Assembly: GCF_025837155.1 (NCBI RefSeq) | Contig: NZ_CP107549.1 | Coordinates: 1,984,001-2,048,000 of the forward strand | Source: Pseudomonas sp. Z8(2022) | GTDB taxonomy: Bacteria; Pseudomonadota; Gammaproteobacteria; Pseudomonadales; Pseudomonadaceae | Direction: 5' to 3' | Length of the DNA stretch: 64,000 nt | Part shown: in pieces, positions 27,632 through 36,609 of the stretch | Position numbering within the stretch: the stretch's first letter is position 1 | Layout of the letters: the number at the start of each line of letters is the position of its first letter | Translations under genes and position numbers: made by a program | Notes under the pieces: model-generated | What the model was told of the DNA's origin: nothing | Database searches by the model: none | The model's input: the letters and a program-made list of their open reading frames with translations, nothing else

Positions 27632-28465
27632 CTAGCGCGGTCTGTCGCCCAGTACGGTGGCGCGATGCATGACCCGTCGCGCCGGGCGGTAGTCGTCGAC
27701 GGCGTAGTGCTGGGTGATGCGGTTGTCCCAGAAGGCCACGTCGTTTTCCTGCCAGCGCCAGCGGATGGTGAACTCCGGCCGCGTGGCATGGGCGAAGAGA
27801 AAGCGCAGCAGGGCGTCGCTTTCGGCTGCTTTTAGTTCGTTGATGCGTGTTGTGAAACCCTCGTTGACGAATAGGCCCTTGCGCCCGGTGACGGGGTGCG
27901 TCCTTATCACCGGGTGCACCACGGGCGGGTGAGTGCGTTGCACCTCGTGGTAGCGCTCCAGCGCCTCGGGGGTATTGCCGAAGCGTTCCAGCGGAAAGGA
28001 GCGGGTGAAGTCATGGGTGGCGGTCAGGCCGTCGAGCAGGCGCTGCAGTGGCGTCGAGAGGGCCTTGAAGGCCGCGCTGCTGCTGGCCCAGAGGGTGTCG
28101 CCGCCATAGGCCGGCAGCTGTTTGGCGGCCAGCACCGCGCCGAGCGCCGGAGTCTCCAGGAAGGTCACGTCGGTGTGCCAGATGGCGTTGTCGCGCACGT
28201 CGGTCACGGCGGTGTCGAGCACCAGTACTTCCGGTTGCTCGGGGATGTTCGGGTAGATCGGATGGATATGCAGGTCGCCGAACTGGGCCGCGAAGGCGGC
28301 TTGCTGCTGCGGCTCGATGGGCTGCTCACGAAAGAACAGCACCTGATGCTGCAGCAGGGCGTCTTCCAGTTGCTGGCGCAGGCCGGCAGTCAGCGGCTGG
28401 CGCAGGTCGATGCCGCTGATCTGGGCACCCAGGGCCGGGCTGAGTGGGGTGATGTGCAAGGTCAT
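27632..28465 (-). CDS. tauD: Taurine dioxygenase TauD
   Basis: 277 residues, standard TauD size. The iron ligands are visible in [20 protein letters not shown] (His and Asp) and [14 protein letters not shown] (distal His); the 2-oxoglutarate-binding Arg is in [13 protein letters not shown]. The N-terminus [20 protein letters not shown] is characteristic. With Fe(II), oxygen and 2-oxoglutarate it hydroxylates taurine, which breaks down to sulfite and aminoacetaldehyde. It is the last gene of tauABCD and follows tauC by 13 bases. Confidence 0.95.
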   Translation of the reverse strand: MTLHITPLSPALGAQISGIDLRQPLTAGLRQQLEDALLQHQVLFFREQPIEPQQQAAFAAQFGDLHIHPIYPNIPEQPEVLVLDTAVTDVRDNAIWHTDVTFLETPALGAVLAAKQLPAYGGDTLWASSSAAFKALSTPLQRLLDGLTATHDFTRSFPLERFGNTPEALERYHEVQRTHPPVVHPVIRTHPVTGRKGLFVNEGFTTRINELKAAESDALLRFLFAHATRPEFTIRWRWQENDVAFWDNRITQHYAVDDYRPARRVMHRATVLGDRPR

Positions 28466-28478
28466 GTCGGAAGCTCGT

Positions 28479-29312
28479 TCAATGTGCCTGGCCGTGCCAG
28501 GGCACCAGTTTGCGTTGCAGGGCGCGCAGGCCCAGTTCGAGGGCGAAGGCGATCAGGGCGATGACCAGGATGCCGAGGATCACCACGTCGGTGACCAGGA
28601 ATTGCGCGGCCGACTGCACCATGAAACCCAGGCCTTCGGTGGCGGCGATCAACTCGGCGGCAACCAGCGTCGACCAGCCCACGCCAAGACCGATACGGAT
28701 GCCTGTGAGAATGTCCGGCAGGGCGCTGGGCAGGATCACGTGGCGTATCAGTTGTGCCGGCGTGGCACCCAGCGATTGCGCGGCGCGCAGCTTGGCGGGG
28801 TCGACATTGCGCACGCCGGTGGCGGTGGCGATGGCGATTGGGGCGAAGATCGCCAGGTAGATCAGCAGCACCTTGGACAGCTCGCCGATACCGCACCAGA
28901 TGACGATCAGCGGCAGGTAGGCCAGCGGCGGGATCGGTCGGTAGAACTCGATCAGCGGGTCGAAGATGCCGCGCACGATGCGCTGGCGGCCGATGGCGAT
29001 GCCCAGCGGTACGGCGGTGAGCACGGCGGCCGCCAGACCGAGGCCGATGCGCCCGAGGCTGGCGCCCAGGTGCTGCCAGAGGCTGGCGTTCATGTAGCCT
29101 TCGCCGAGCAGTTGCCAGCCACGGGCGAGCACGGCCTGCGGGCTGGGCAGAAACAGGGGTTCGATCAACCCGGCGCTGGTCACTGCCCACCACAGCCAGA
29201 GCAGGCTGGCTATGCTCAGGCTGCTGATGGTCAGCAGGCTCAGTTCCCGGCGCGGCCTGGGCGCGTGCTGTTCTTCGGGCGTCTTGGCGTAGACATATTC
29301 GTAGCTGCTCAT
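28479..29312 (-). CDS. tauC: Taurine ABC transporter permease TauC
   Basis: 277 residues with six hydrophobic helices. The coupling loop [20 protein letters not shown] and the segment [20 protein letters not shown] are typical of TauC/SsuC. Its 4-base overlap with tauB (ATGA) and the tauD gene downstream fix the assignment. It forms the inner-membrane channel for taurine. Confidence 0.94.
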   Translation of the reverse strand: MSSYEYVYAKTPEEQHAPRPRRELSLLTISSLSIASLLWLWWAVTSAGLIEPLFLPSPQAVLARGWQLLGEGYMNASLWQHLGASLGRIGLGLAAAVLTAVPLGIAIGRQRIVRGIFDPLIEFYRPIPPLAYLPLIVIWCGIGELSKVLLIYLAIFAPIAIATATGVRNVDPAKLRAAQSLGATPAQLIRHVILPSALPDILTGIRIGLGVGWSTLVAAELIAATEGLGFMVQSAAQFLVTDVVILGILVIALIAFALELGLRALQRKLVPWHGQAH

Positions 29313-30091
29313 GCGCGGCTCCCGTGGCGTTGGGCAAAGACCTGGGCGAGGACGTGCTCGCGGGTTTCGATGAAAGCGGGGTCGGACTTGATCGCACGGG
29401 CACTTTCGCCAGCGGCGTAGCGACGGCCGAACTCCAGCCGAAGGTGCTCGACGATGCGTCCGGGGTTGGGAGCCAGCAGCACCAGATCACTGGCGAGGAA
29501 CACGGCTTCCTCGATGTCGTGGGTGATCAGGAACACCGGCTTGCGCGTGCGCTGCCAGACCTGCAGCAGCAGTTCCTGCATCTGCTCGCGGGTGAAGGCA
29601 TCGAGGGCGCCGAAGGGTTCGTCCATCAGCAGCACGCGGGGATCTGCGGTGAGGGCGCGGGCCAGGCCAACGCGCTGCTTCTGCCCGCCGGAGAGTTCCC
29701 AGATGCGGCGCTGCTCGAAGCCGGCCAGGTCGACCAGGGCGAGCAGCTCACGCGCCCTGGCTTCGCGCTCGGCGCGGCCGACGCCGGCCAGTTGCAGGCC
29801 GAAGGCGACGTTCTCCAGCACGTTCTGCCAGGGCAGCAGGGCGTCGTCCTGAAACACCACGCCACGGTCGGCGCCGGGGCCTGCTACGGGCTGGCCGTCG
29901 AGGCGAATGCGCCCGGCGCTGGGGGCAACGAATCCGGCGATGAGGTTGAGCAGGGTGGTCTTGCCGCTGCCGGAGGGGCCCAGGGCGACCAGCAGTTGCT
30001 CGGGGCCGAGGTTGAATGACAGGTCGCTCAATACCGCGTTGGCGGCGCCCGGGTACTGTGCGCTGATGTGCTCCAGTTCGAGTAGGGCCAT
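29309..30091 (-). CDS. tauB: Taurine ABC transporter ATP-binding protein TauB
   Basis: 260 residues. Walker A is GPSGSGKTT at 38-46, the Q-loop segment is [20 protein letters not shown], the signature is [15 protein letters not shown], and Walker B is [13 protein letters not shown]. Compact NitT/TauT-family ATPase that powers TauC. It lies 110 bases after tauA. Confidence 0.94.
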   Translation of the reverse strand: MALLELEHISAQYPGAANAVLSDLSFNLGPEQLLVALGPSGSGKTTLLNLIAGFVAPSAGRIRLDGQPVAGPGADRGVVFQDDALLPWQNVLENVAFGLQLAGVGRAEREARARELLALVDLAGFEQRRIWELSGGQKQRVGLARALTADPRVLLMDEPFGALDAFTREQMQELLLQVWQRTRKPVFLITHDIEEAVFLASDLVLLAPNPGRIVEHLRLEFGRRYAAGESARAIKSDPAFIETREHVLAQVFAQRHGSRA

Positions 30092-30201
30092 GTTCAGATT
30101 CTCTTCAAGGCAGGCGGTTTGATGTACTGGCTGCTGACGCAGATCGAGATCGCATCAACATCGAAAGGGGCGGCATGAACTGCCGCCCGCACAGGGTGTG
30201 G

Positions 30202-31182
30202 TCAGTTGCTGATGAACTGATTGCTGACGTAGGGCGCGTAGTCCGGCAGAACCTTGTCCACCTTGCCTTGCTCCTTGAGGAAGCCGGCAGTGGCGCTGAC
30301 GGCCTGGGTGGTCGGCGCGCCGAGGGCGGTGACCTGATCGGCAGCCAGCGGGAAGACGTTGCCCTGCAGCAGCAGCGGGATGTCCTCGGCCTTGGCGCCG
30401 GAGAGTTTCACCACCTTGGCGATGTTGTCCTGATTGGCCAGCCAGGCTTGCGGGTCATTGCGGTAGTCGGCGTAGGCGTCGAGGGTGACCTTGGCGAAGG
30501 CACGTACGGCATCCGGGTGCTTCTCGGCGAAGTCCTTGCGCACGATCCAGGCGTCGAAGGTCGGTGCACCCAGTTCGCCGAGCTCGCCGGAGGTGATCAG
30601 CACCTTGCCGGTTTCCTTGGCCACGCCAAGGGCAGGATCCCAAACGTAGGTAGCGTCGATGTCCCCACGCTGCCAGGCAGCGATGATCGCTGGCGGCGCC
30701 AGGTTGAGGATCTGCACCTTGCCCGGGTCGATGTTCCAGTGCTTGAGCGCGGCCAGCAGGCTGTAGTGGCCGGTGGACACGAACGGTACGGCGACCTTCT
30801 TGCCGATCAGGTCGACGGGTTTCTCGATACCGCTGCCGGTGCGCGCAACCAGCGCCTCGGCGGCGCCGATCTGCGCAGCGATGAGGAAGGTCTGCACCGG
30901 CAGTTGGCGGGTGGCGGCTGCGGCCAGCGGGCTGGAGCCGACGTAACCGATCTGTACGTCACCGGAAGCGACGGCGGTGATCACTTCAGCGCCGCCGTCG
31001 AACTTGCGCCAGTCGATCTTGGCGTTGGTGGCTTTTTCGTAGGCACCGTCAGCCTGAGCAACCTTGGCCGGATCGACGGTAGTCTGGTAGGCAACGGTGA
31101 AGTCGGCGGCCTGTGCAACCAGGGTCGCGCTCGACAGGGTCAGTGCGGCCAGCACGCGGCGCACGAAGGGAAACGGGGTCAT
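30202..31182 (-). CDS. tauA: Taurine-binding periplasmic protein TauA
   Basis: 326 residues with a signal peptide cleaved after LVAQA. The mature protein begins ADFTVAYQTTVDPAKVAQAD and includes WRKFDGGAEVITAVASGDVQ and YVGSSPLAAAATRQLPVQ, a TauA pattern. It delivers taurine to TauBC. GAGGAGCGACACC precedes the ATG, giving a clear ribosome-binding site. The region upstream is AT-rich with a dyad at 31286. Confidence 0.94.
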   Translation of the reverse strand: MTPFPFVRRVLAALTLSSATLVAQAADFTVAYQTTVDPAKVAQADGAYEKATNAKIDWRKFDGGAEVITAVASGDVQIGYVGSSPLAAAATRQLPVQTFLIAAQIGAAEALVARTGSGIEKPVDLIGKKVAVPFVSTGHYSLLAALKHWNIDPGKVQILNLAPPAIIAAWQRGDIDATYVWDPALGVAKETGKVLITSGELGELGAPTFDAWIVRKDFAEKHPDAVRAFAKVTLDAYADYRNDPQAWLANQDNIAKVVKLSGAKAEDIPLLLQGNVFPLAADQVTALGAPTTQAVSATAGFLKEQGKVDKVLPDYAPYVSNQFISN

Positions 31183-31285
31183 GGTGTCGCTCCTCGAAAG
31201 CGGACTGGCCCTTCTGTCGAGGTACCGAGCCGCGGGACGTTGTTCAGGTGTTGTCAGGGTGTCCGGCGGTCCGGTGGAGCAAGAC

Positions 31286-31309
31286 TATCTATCCGAAATG
31301 GAATAGATA
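31286..31309. promoter_or_regulatory. Dyad in the tauA promoter, CysB-like
   Basis: TATCTATCCGAAATGGAATA followed by GATA is a nearly perfect inverted repeat with one unpaired base. On the tau strand its core reads CTATTCCATTTCGGATAG, resembling the dyads at 32446 and 32633. About 105 bases upstream of the tauA start. From memory, CysB half-sites look like TTATTCC; this is a resemblance only. Confidence 0.5.
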
Positions 31310-31418
31310 AATACTTTTTTAGAATATTTTTATATTTTTTGGATCGGGCATGAGTGCCCTTCAGCCGCCGGCTGGTCTGCCCTGTGGCGCAATGGGCAGC
31401 GCCTCATGACGCCGCCGT

Positions 31419-32339
31419 TCAAGCCACCTGAGCCGGCTTCGAGTGGTCCAGTGTCAACAGTAAGTCGATCATCGCCTTGGCCGCAGGGGACAGGCGAAAA
31501 CCCGTACGGGTCACGATGCCGCAGCGGGCGCTTAGGCTATCGAGGTTGCTTGGTAGGTTGCGCAGATGCAGTTGCACCAGAGCACCACGGGCCAATTCGT
31601 CCGCAACGGCTTCATAGGCCGCTATGCTGATGGCATCGCTGCGTTTGACCAACTGCACCAGCAGGGGAATCTGTTCGCATTCCAGATGAATGCTGATATC
31701 GACCTTGCCGCTGAGGTTGGCCAACACCTTGCGAGCTTCGCTCGGAATACGGCTGGCCGCCAGGGGGAAGTCGAAGAGGTCATTGGTCGACAGGCTTTCC
31801 TTGCCCAGCAAAGGATGCTCGGGGCGGCAGAAGAATAGACCAGCACGTGGCCGTAGCGGTTGCGTCTGAACTCCAGGATCGGCATCGCAGTGGCGGATGT
31901 CGGTGATGAAGAATTCGATCTCGCCACGGTTCAGGCTGCGACTCAGTTGTTCCCAGTTGTCCACTTCGAAGCGCGTGCGAATGCGCGGATAACGTTGCAT
32001 GAATGCCAACAATGCATCAGGCAGCAAACTGGTGGCCAGCGCCGGGCCACAACCGAAATGCAGGTCGCCGGCATCCAACTTGCTCATCTGGGTGATTTCA
32101 CTGGTCAGGTTACTGGCGCCGCGAATCAACGCCAGGGCATGTTGCAGTGCGATCTGTCCCTCTGGCGTGGGGCGTAGATCCTTGCTCGCACGGTCGATCA
32201 GCACGCAGCCAAGCTCCTGCTCCAGGCCCTGGATGCTGCGGCTGAATGCCGGTTGAGTGATACCCATCGCCTCGGCTGCGCGAACGAAGCTGCGGTGTTC
32301 GTTGAGTGCGACAAGGTAGCGGAGCTGACGCAAATCCAT
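31419..32339 (-). CDS. LysR-family transcriptional regulator next to tauABCD
   Basis: 306 residues. The HTH occupies residues 1-60 (MDLRQLRYLVALNEHRSFVR, then AEAMGITQPAFSRSIQGLEQ); the effector domain contains DLHFGCGPALATSLLPDALL. The gene lies 236 bases upstream of tauA on the same strand, so it might regulate the tau operon, but AT-rich promoter sequence between them suggests separate transcripts. It is not recognisable as CysB or Cbl; the effector is unknown. Confidence 0.88.
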   Translation of the reverse strand: MDLRQLRYLVALNEHRSFVRAAEAMGITQPAFSRSIQGLEQELGCVLIDRASKDLRPTPEGQIALQHALALIRGASNLTSEITQMSKLDAGDLHFGCGPALATSLLPDALLAFMQRYPRIRTRFEVDNWEQLSRSLNRGEIEFFITDIRHCDADPGVQTQPLRPRAGLFFCRPEHPLLGKESLSTNDLFDFPLAASRIPSEARKVLANLSGKVDISIHLECEQIPLLVQLVKRSDAISIAAYEAVADELARGALVQLHLRNLPSNLDSLSARCGIVTRTGFRLSPAAKAMIDLLLTLDHSKPAQVA

Positions 32340-32445
32340 ATGGGTTCCGGCGTTGACAGGTCTATAGAGGCGGGCGAGTCGCCACGTTTGCGCCGGTTTT
32401 AATGGTCAGTTTTTATTCCGTCAATCTATTGATTTGGATATGCAT

Positions 32446-32460
32446 ATTCCTTTTAGGAAT
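32446..32460. promoter_or_regulatory. ATTCC-TTTTA-GGAAT dyad
   Basis: Perfect 5-base inverted repeat with a 5-base spacer in the AT-rich gap between LysR and the small gene. It shares sequence and spacing with 32633 and with the tauA promoter element, so a shared sulfur-starvation regulator such as CysB is plausible. Confidence 0.45.
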
Positions 32461-32632
32461 GTATTCGCATGCCCGCTATGCCCGGCCTGACAGATAGAGC
32501 GCCGCTGGTTCTGCCATGACGCGCTTCTTTGCCGGTGGGCTGGATGCACGCAATGCCTTTCTCGCATTTTTTCCATGCCTTTCAGTAATGACTTTTAAAA
32601 AATCATTTTTAATCAACGTCTTATGTTTTTTT

Positions 32633-32647
32633 ATTCCTTTTGGAAAT
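32633..32647. promoter_or_regulatory. ATTCC-TTTT-GGAAAT dyad upstream of the small gene
   Basis: Sequence TTATTCCTTTTGGAAATCAA: a near-perfect inverted repeat beginning with TTATTCC. It lies about 130 bases before the small gene at 32779, a sensible distance for an activator site. Confidence 0.45.
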
Positions 32648-32778
32648 CAATATCTCATTAAAAATTACTTTGTGGGATAAGGAGCCGAATCAATCATCGC
32701 CGCAGCTCTACGGCGGGCCTGGCAATCGCAGCTGCCGTCAGAGTTCAGCAGTCCATACAGCACACAGGAGTCTTGCCC

Positions 32779-33021
32779 ATGGGCAATGTACTTAAAGCCG
32801 ACAACCTTTCCGAGGTGCTCTGGCGTGATGCACGCAAGCCGGGCGAACAACGTGATCTGGGTGTCAGCGTACGCCAGGCACTTGGCTTGCAGCGCCTGAC
32901 GCCGCAGGCCGGCAAGCCGGTGCTGGGGCGCCGCGAAGCGATCCTGCTCGGCGTTTACGCAGCGCAAGCGTGGAAACTGGTGCGATTGGCCACGGTGAAC
33001 ACGGTTATCGGCTGCGGATGA
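32779..33021 (+). CDS. Small protein of unknown function in the sulfur region
   Basis: 80 residues beginning MGNVLKADNLSEVLWRDARK. The ATG has a perfect AGGAG at 32766-32770 with an 8-base spacer, stronger than for many larger genes here. The protein is basic in the middle (GKPVLGRREAI) and has a hydrophobic C-terminal third (ILLGVYAAQAWKLVRLATV) that could be a single membrane helix or an amphipathic segment. I do not recognise a family. It stands alone between the LysR gene and the cystine-type importer, behind CysB-like dyads, so it may be expressed during sulfur starvation. A coding assignment rests on the start signal and codon pattern. Confidence 0.5.
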   Translation: MGNVLKADNLSEVLWRDARKPGEQRDLGVSVRQALGLQRLTPQAGKPVLGRREAILLGVYAAQAWKLVRLATVNTVIGCG

Positions 33022-33090
33022 GAGTCAGGCGGGCAATGGTGGCCGGTGAGTGCCGTTGTGGAACGCTACCGGCCCGCAGAGCATGTCTCG

Positions 33091-33846
33091 CTAGAGTGCG
33101 CGGTCGAGGAGGAACTTGCTGAGGAACTGGCGTGTGCGTTCGTGCTGTGGCGCCGTGAACAGGGTATTGGCCGGGCCCTGTTCGACGATTCTTCCCTGGT
33201 CGATGAAGATGGCCCTGTCCGCCACATCGCGCGCAAAGGCCATTTCGTGGGTGACGATGACCATGGTGCGCCTCTCTTCGGCCAGATCACGGATGGTGGT
33301 CAGCACTTCGCCCACCAGCTCCGGGTCGAGCGCGGACGTGGGTTCGTCGAAGAGGATCACCTGTGGGCGCATGGCTAGGGCCCGGGCGATGGCCACACGC
33401 TGTTGCTGGCCGCCGGAGAGGCGCTTGGGATAGGCGTCTTCCTTGCCGCTCAGGCCCACCTTGGCGAGCAGGGCGCGGGCATGGGCCAGTGCGTCGCCGC
33501 GCGGTTCCTTCTTCACCTGCACCGGGCCTTCGATGACGTTCTCCAGCGCGGTGCGATGAGGGAACAGGTTGAAGTTCTGAAACACGAAACCGGCCTGCTG
33601 GCGTAACTGGCGGATCAGCTTCTGCTGGCCCTTGAGCGGTCGGTCGGCGTCGATATGGATATCGCCCACGGTGATCTGCCCGGCACTGGGTTCTTCCAGC
33701 AGGTTCAGGCAGCGCAGCAGGGTGGTCTTTCCCGAACCACTGGGGCCGATGATGGCGACCACCTCGCCGGCGGCCACGTCCAGGTCGATACCTTTGAGTA
33801 CTTCACTGCTGCCGAAGGTTTTTCGCAGATTGCGCACGGAAATCAT
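33091..33846 (-). CDS. Amino-acid (cystine-type) ABC transporter ATP-binding protein, TcyN/GlnQ-like
   Basis: 251 residues from the ATG at 33846, which overlaps the permease stop by one base (TGATG); the longer frame upstream is spurious. It begins MISVRNLRKTFGSSEVLKGI. Walker A is GPSGSGKTT, the Q-loop segment FVFQNFNLFPHRTALENV, the signature LSGGQQQRVAIARAL and Walker B VILFDEPTSALDPEL. This is the polar-amino-acid transporter type. With the binding protein and D-cysteine desulfhydrase nearby, cystine is the likely substrate. Confidence 0.92.
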   Translation of the reverse strand: MISVRNLRKTFGSSEVLKGIDLDVAAGEVVAIIGPSGSGKTTLLRCLNLLEEPSAGQITVGDIHIDADRPLKGQQKLIRQLRQQAGFVFQNFNLFPHRTALENVIEGPVQVKKEPRGDALAHARALLAKVGLSGKEDAYPKRLSGGQQQRVAIARALAMRPQVILFDEPTSALDPELVGEVLTTIRDLAEERRTMVIVTHEMAFARDVADRAIFIDQGRIVEQGPANTLFTAPQHERTRQFLSKFLLDRAL

Positions 33847-34514
33847 CAGTTGTCCTGCTCGTGCCGGTTGACCCTGGCCTCCAGGCGCGCCTGGAAGTGC
33901 GCGAGGATGCTCGCCAGCGCCCAGTAGATCAGCGCGGCCGCCAGGTACATGGTGAAAATCTCGAAAGTTCGTGCGGTGATCAGCTGCGCCTGGCGGAACA
34001 GTTCCGGCACCTGAATGGTGGCAGCCAGGGCGGTGTCCTTGACCAGCGAAATGAAGCTGTTGCCCAAGGGCGGCAGGGCCGTTCGCGCCGCCTGAGGCAG
34101 GATGGCCCGGTACAGCGTCTGCGCCTTGCTCATGCCGATGCTGGCGGCAGCTTCCCACTGGCCGCGATCAATGGAGGCGATGGCGGAGCGGAGAATCTCC
34201 GAGGTGTAGGCGGCCATGTTCAGCGAGAAGCCGATCAGCGCGGCCGGTAGCGGATCGAGCTGAATCCCCAGCTGCGGCAGACCGTAGTAGATCAGAAACA
34301 GCTGCACCAGCAACGGCGTGCCGCGGAAGAAGGATACGTACAGACGTGCGAGCCAGCGCAGCGGGGCTGGCCCATACAGGCGTCCGATGGCCAGGCCGAA
34401 ACCCAGCAACAGGCCGAAGAACATGCCACCCAGGCTGAGTACGACCGTGTAGTAAGCGCCCTTTAACAGAAAGGGCGCGGACTCAAGAGCCAGCTGCAGG
34501 GCGGACTCGATCAT
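33846..34514 (-). CDS. Amino-acid (cystine-type) ABC transporter permease, TcyL/YecS-like
   Basis: 222 residues, usual for the HisM/TcyL family. Five hydrophobic segments; the coupling loop is AASIGMSKAQTLYRAILPQA followed by ARTALPPLGNSFISLVKDTA, a family signature. It overlaps the binding-protein gene by 4 bases (34511-34514) and the ATPase gene by 1 base. Confidence 0.92.
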   Translation of the reverse strand: MIESALQLALESAPFLLKGAYYTVVLSLGGMFFGLLLGFGLAIGRLYGPAPLRWLARLYVSFFRGTPLLVQLFLIYYGLPQLGIQLDPLPAALIGFSLNMAAYTSEILRSAIASIDRGQWEAAASIGMSKAQTLYRAILPQAARTALPPLGNSFISLVKDTALAATIQVPELFRQAQLITARTFEIFTMYLAAALIYWALASILAHFQARLEARVNRHEQDN

Positions 34515-35308
34515 CGGGTGACGTCAGCCTTGAACCATTTCTCGGAAAGTTGCTGGAGGGTGCCGTCGGCACTCAGTTTGGCCAGCGCCTCGTCGATGGC
34601 GGCGAGCAGCGCGGGATTACCCTTGCGCAGGGCGATACCGGCTTCCTGGCGGGAAAAGGCATCGCCGGCCACGGCCAGACGGCCGCCGGTTTTCTCGACC
34701 ATCTCGAAGGCGGCCAGACGGTCCACCAGAATCGCGTCGATGCGACCGACGTTGAGGTCCTGGAACTTGGTCGGGTCGTCGTCGTAGGTGCGGATGTCGG
34801 CCTGCGGCACGTTCTCGCGCAGCCACTGCTCGTAGTTGGTGCCAAGGCCTACGCCGACCTTCTTGCCGGCCAAATCCTGCGCGCTCTTGATGCTGTCGCC
34901 ATCGGCCTTCCGGGTCAGGGCCTGGATGCCGGAAATGGTGTAGGGGGTGGAAAAGTCGTACTTCTTCCTGCGCTCTTCGGAAATGGTCACCTGGTTGATC
35001 ACCACGTCCAGGCGCTTGGATTCCAGGGCAGCGAGGATGCCGTCCCACTTGGTCGGCTGAAACTCGGCCTTGACCCCCAGTTCCTTGGCCAGTGCTTCGG
35101 CCAGATCGACCTCGAAGCCGGTCAGCTTGCCGTTCTCGTCCTGATAGTTGAAGGGTGGGTAGGTGCCTTCAAGGCCGACCTTGATGGCACCACGGGCCTT
35201 GATGTCATCGAGCAGGTCGGCGGCGAAGCTCGGCGCGCTGAAACTGGCTCCCAGCACGAGAGCCAGGCTACCGAGAAGGAAATGGCGACGCAGGGTGGAG
35301 AAGTTCAT
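34511..35308 (-). CDS. Periplasmic amino-acid-binding protein, cystine-type (TcyJ/FliY-like)
   Basis: 265 residues from the ATG at 35308; GAGG precedes it, and 11 upstream codons in the frame are not conserved-looking. A signal peptide ends near SAPSFAADL. The SBP_bac_3 signature is visible as GTYPPFNYQDENGKLTGFEV and DFSTPYTISGIQAL. It resembles FliY/TcyJ, the cystine-binding protein next to dcyD in enterobacteria. It has its own AT-rich promoter-like region (35349-35398), so it may be transcribed both with and independently of the desulfhydrase gene. Confidence 0.9.
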   Translation of the reverse strand: MNFSTLRRHFLLGSLALVLGASFSAPSFAADLLDDIKARGAIKVGLEGTYPPFNYQDENGKLTGFEVDLAEALAKELGVKAEFQPTKWDGILAALESKRLDVVINQVTISEERRKKYDFSTPYTISGIQALTRKADGDSIKSAQDLAGKKVGVGLGTNYEQWLRENVPQADIRTYDDDPTKFQDLNVGRIDAILVDRLAAFEMVEKTGGRLAVAGDAFSRQEAGIALRKGNPALLAAIDEALAKLSADGTLQQLSEKWFKADVTR

Positions 35309-35348
35309 GAGGACCTCGTGCAGGTTGGAAGGTGGCGCCACTCTAGGC

Positions 35349-35398
35349 GGAAAATCCTTATGCTTATAAATAATTAAAAGTTATCTATATATTCATTT
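35349..35398 (-). promoter_or_regulatory. AT-rich promoter region before the cystine importer
   Basis: Strongly AT-rich 50 bases between the desulfhydrase stop and the binding-protein gene, including TTATGCTTATAAATAATTAA. It shares TTATAA(n)AATAATTAA with the region at 36452-36507, consistent with common control. No clear -10/-35 pair assigned. Confidence 0.4.
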
Positions 35399-36385
35399 TT
35401 ATTTGTATGCGAAGAGGGCGGGAGCGCCGCCCGTATGCAGGAACAGCAGCGGCCCGTCGCCGGGGAAGGCACCACGCGAGAGCCCGTCGAGCAATCCGGC
35501 GAAGGCTTTGCCAGTGTAGACCGGGTCGAGCAGGATCGCTTCCAGACGGGCCAGCAGGCGGATGGCGTCCAGAGCACCAGGGTTGGCCTCGCCGTAGCAT
35601 GGGGCGAAATAGGCGTCCCACAGCTCCAGATTCAGTTCGGCCGGCACTTTCATGCCCAGCAGTTCAGCCGTGCGCTGCAGCAGACCTTCCACCTTGGGCT
35701 TTTGTGCGGCTTCGTTGCGTGAAACGGTGACGCCGATCACCCGTGTAGCGGGACGTGCGCTCGCCAGTGCCAGGGCCAGCCCGGCATGAGTACCGGCGCT
35801 GCCGGAGGCCAGCACGACGGCGGCGAAATACTGGCCGCTGGCGGCGATCTGTTCGGCCAGTTCCAGGCCGCCTCGCACATAGCCGAGTGCACCCAGCGCA
35901 TTGGAACCACCAATGGGCACGGCGTACGGGCGCCGTCCGGCTGCGCCGAGGCGCTGGCAGGCGGCCTCCAGCAATTCATCGGCGTTGTCCAGGTTGGCGA
36001 CGTTCTCTACTTCGGCGCCGAACAGATCGAGCAGCAGGCGGTTGCCGTTGCTCAGGTAGTCTTCGCTGCGGCTGTCGATCGGGTTTTCCAGCAGGGCCAG
36101 GCAGTCGAGGCCCAGTTGGGCTGCGACCGCTGCGGTCTGGCGCACATGGTTGGACTGGATGGCGCCGGCGGTGACCAGTATGTCGGCGCCCTTGGCTCGG
36201 GCATCGGCAGCGAGGTATTCCAGCTTGCGCGCCTTGTTGCCGCCGAGTGCCAGCGGGGTGAGGTCGTCGCGCTTGATCCAGATATCCCGGCCCAGATGTT
36301 CGGACAGACGCGGCAGATGGTGCAGGGCGGTGGCCTGGGGGATCAGTTGCAGACGGGGGAAGCGGGTGAGAGCGGCGGCAAGCAT
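35399..36385 (-). CDS. dcyD: D-cysteine desulfhydrase (PLP enzyme)
   Basis: 328 residues from the ATG at 36385, which has a perfect AGGAGG 6 bases upstream. Fold-II PLP enzyme close to ACC deaminase: [20 protein letters not shown] contains the PLP lysine ([11 protein letters not shown]), followed by [20 protein letters not shown]. The C-terminal [16 protein letters not shown] is characteristic. It splits D-cysteine into pyruvate, ammonia and sulfide. Next to a cystine-type importer, as dcyD is beside fliY/tcyJ in E. coli. ACC deaminase activity is the main alternative but the context argues for D-cysteine. Confidence 0.92.
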   Translation of the reverse strand: MLAAALTRFPRLQLIPQATALHHLPRLSEHLGRDIWIKRDDLTPLALGGNKARKLEYLAADARAKGADILVTAGAIQSNHVRQTAAVAAQLGLDCLALLENPIDSRSEDYLSNGNRLLLDLFGAEVENVANLDNADELLEAACQRLGAAGRRPYAVPIGGSNALGALGYVRGGLELAEQIAASGQYFAAVVLASGSAGTHAGLALALASARPATRVIGVTVSRNEAAQKPKVEGLLQRTAELLGMKVPAELNLELWDAYFAPCYGEANPGALDAIRLLARLEAILLDPVYTGKAFAGLLDGLSRGAFPGDGPLLFLHTGGAPALFAYK

Positions 36386-36451
36386 GGAAACCTCCTGGGA
36401 GCGAAGGCCAACCACTCTAGGGCGAAGCGGTACGGGGTCACAAGTGAAAGC

Positions 36452-36507
36452 GATAAGTTATTTTTGTTATAAGAAAATAATTAATAAGTATTTTGTGGAA
36501 TAAAAAA
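36452..36507. promoter_or_regulatory. Divergent AT-rich promoter region (dcyD / metQ-like)
   Basis: Between the divergent desulfhydrase and MetQ-like genes. Very AT-rich, with GATAAGTTATTTTTGTTATA and ending TGTGGAATAA, which includes GGAATAA, the complement of the TTATTCC element seen in other sulfur promoters here. Confidence 0.45.
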
Positions 36508-36609
36508 ATCTTCGTACTGTCGCGCTCAGCCCGCCAGATCCGTCGGGCATCTGCCACACGCACCGGGCTGCCGATCCAGCCGGTGCCACAGACCGAGAAC
36601 AAGGACATC

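Larger units (their letters stand above)
32340..32778. other. Long AT-rich intergenic region
   Basis: About 440 bases between the divergent LysR gene and a small plus-strand gene, markedly AT-rich at 32400-32470 and 32580-32680. It holds two ATTCC-TTTT-GGAAT-type dyads (32446 and 32633) and a further TTATTCC at 32413, so it probably carries promoters in both directions. From 32690 the base composition returns to normal, forming a leader of about 100 bases before the small gene. A minus-strand frame of 100 codons (32665-32967) overlaps this but has no supporting signal. Confidence 0.45.

Noticed and set aside
32665..32967. Minus-strand 100-codon frame
   Set aside because: Opposes the small gene at 32779 that has the better start signal; no own signal seen.
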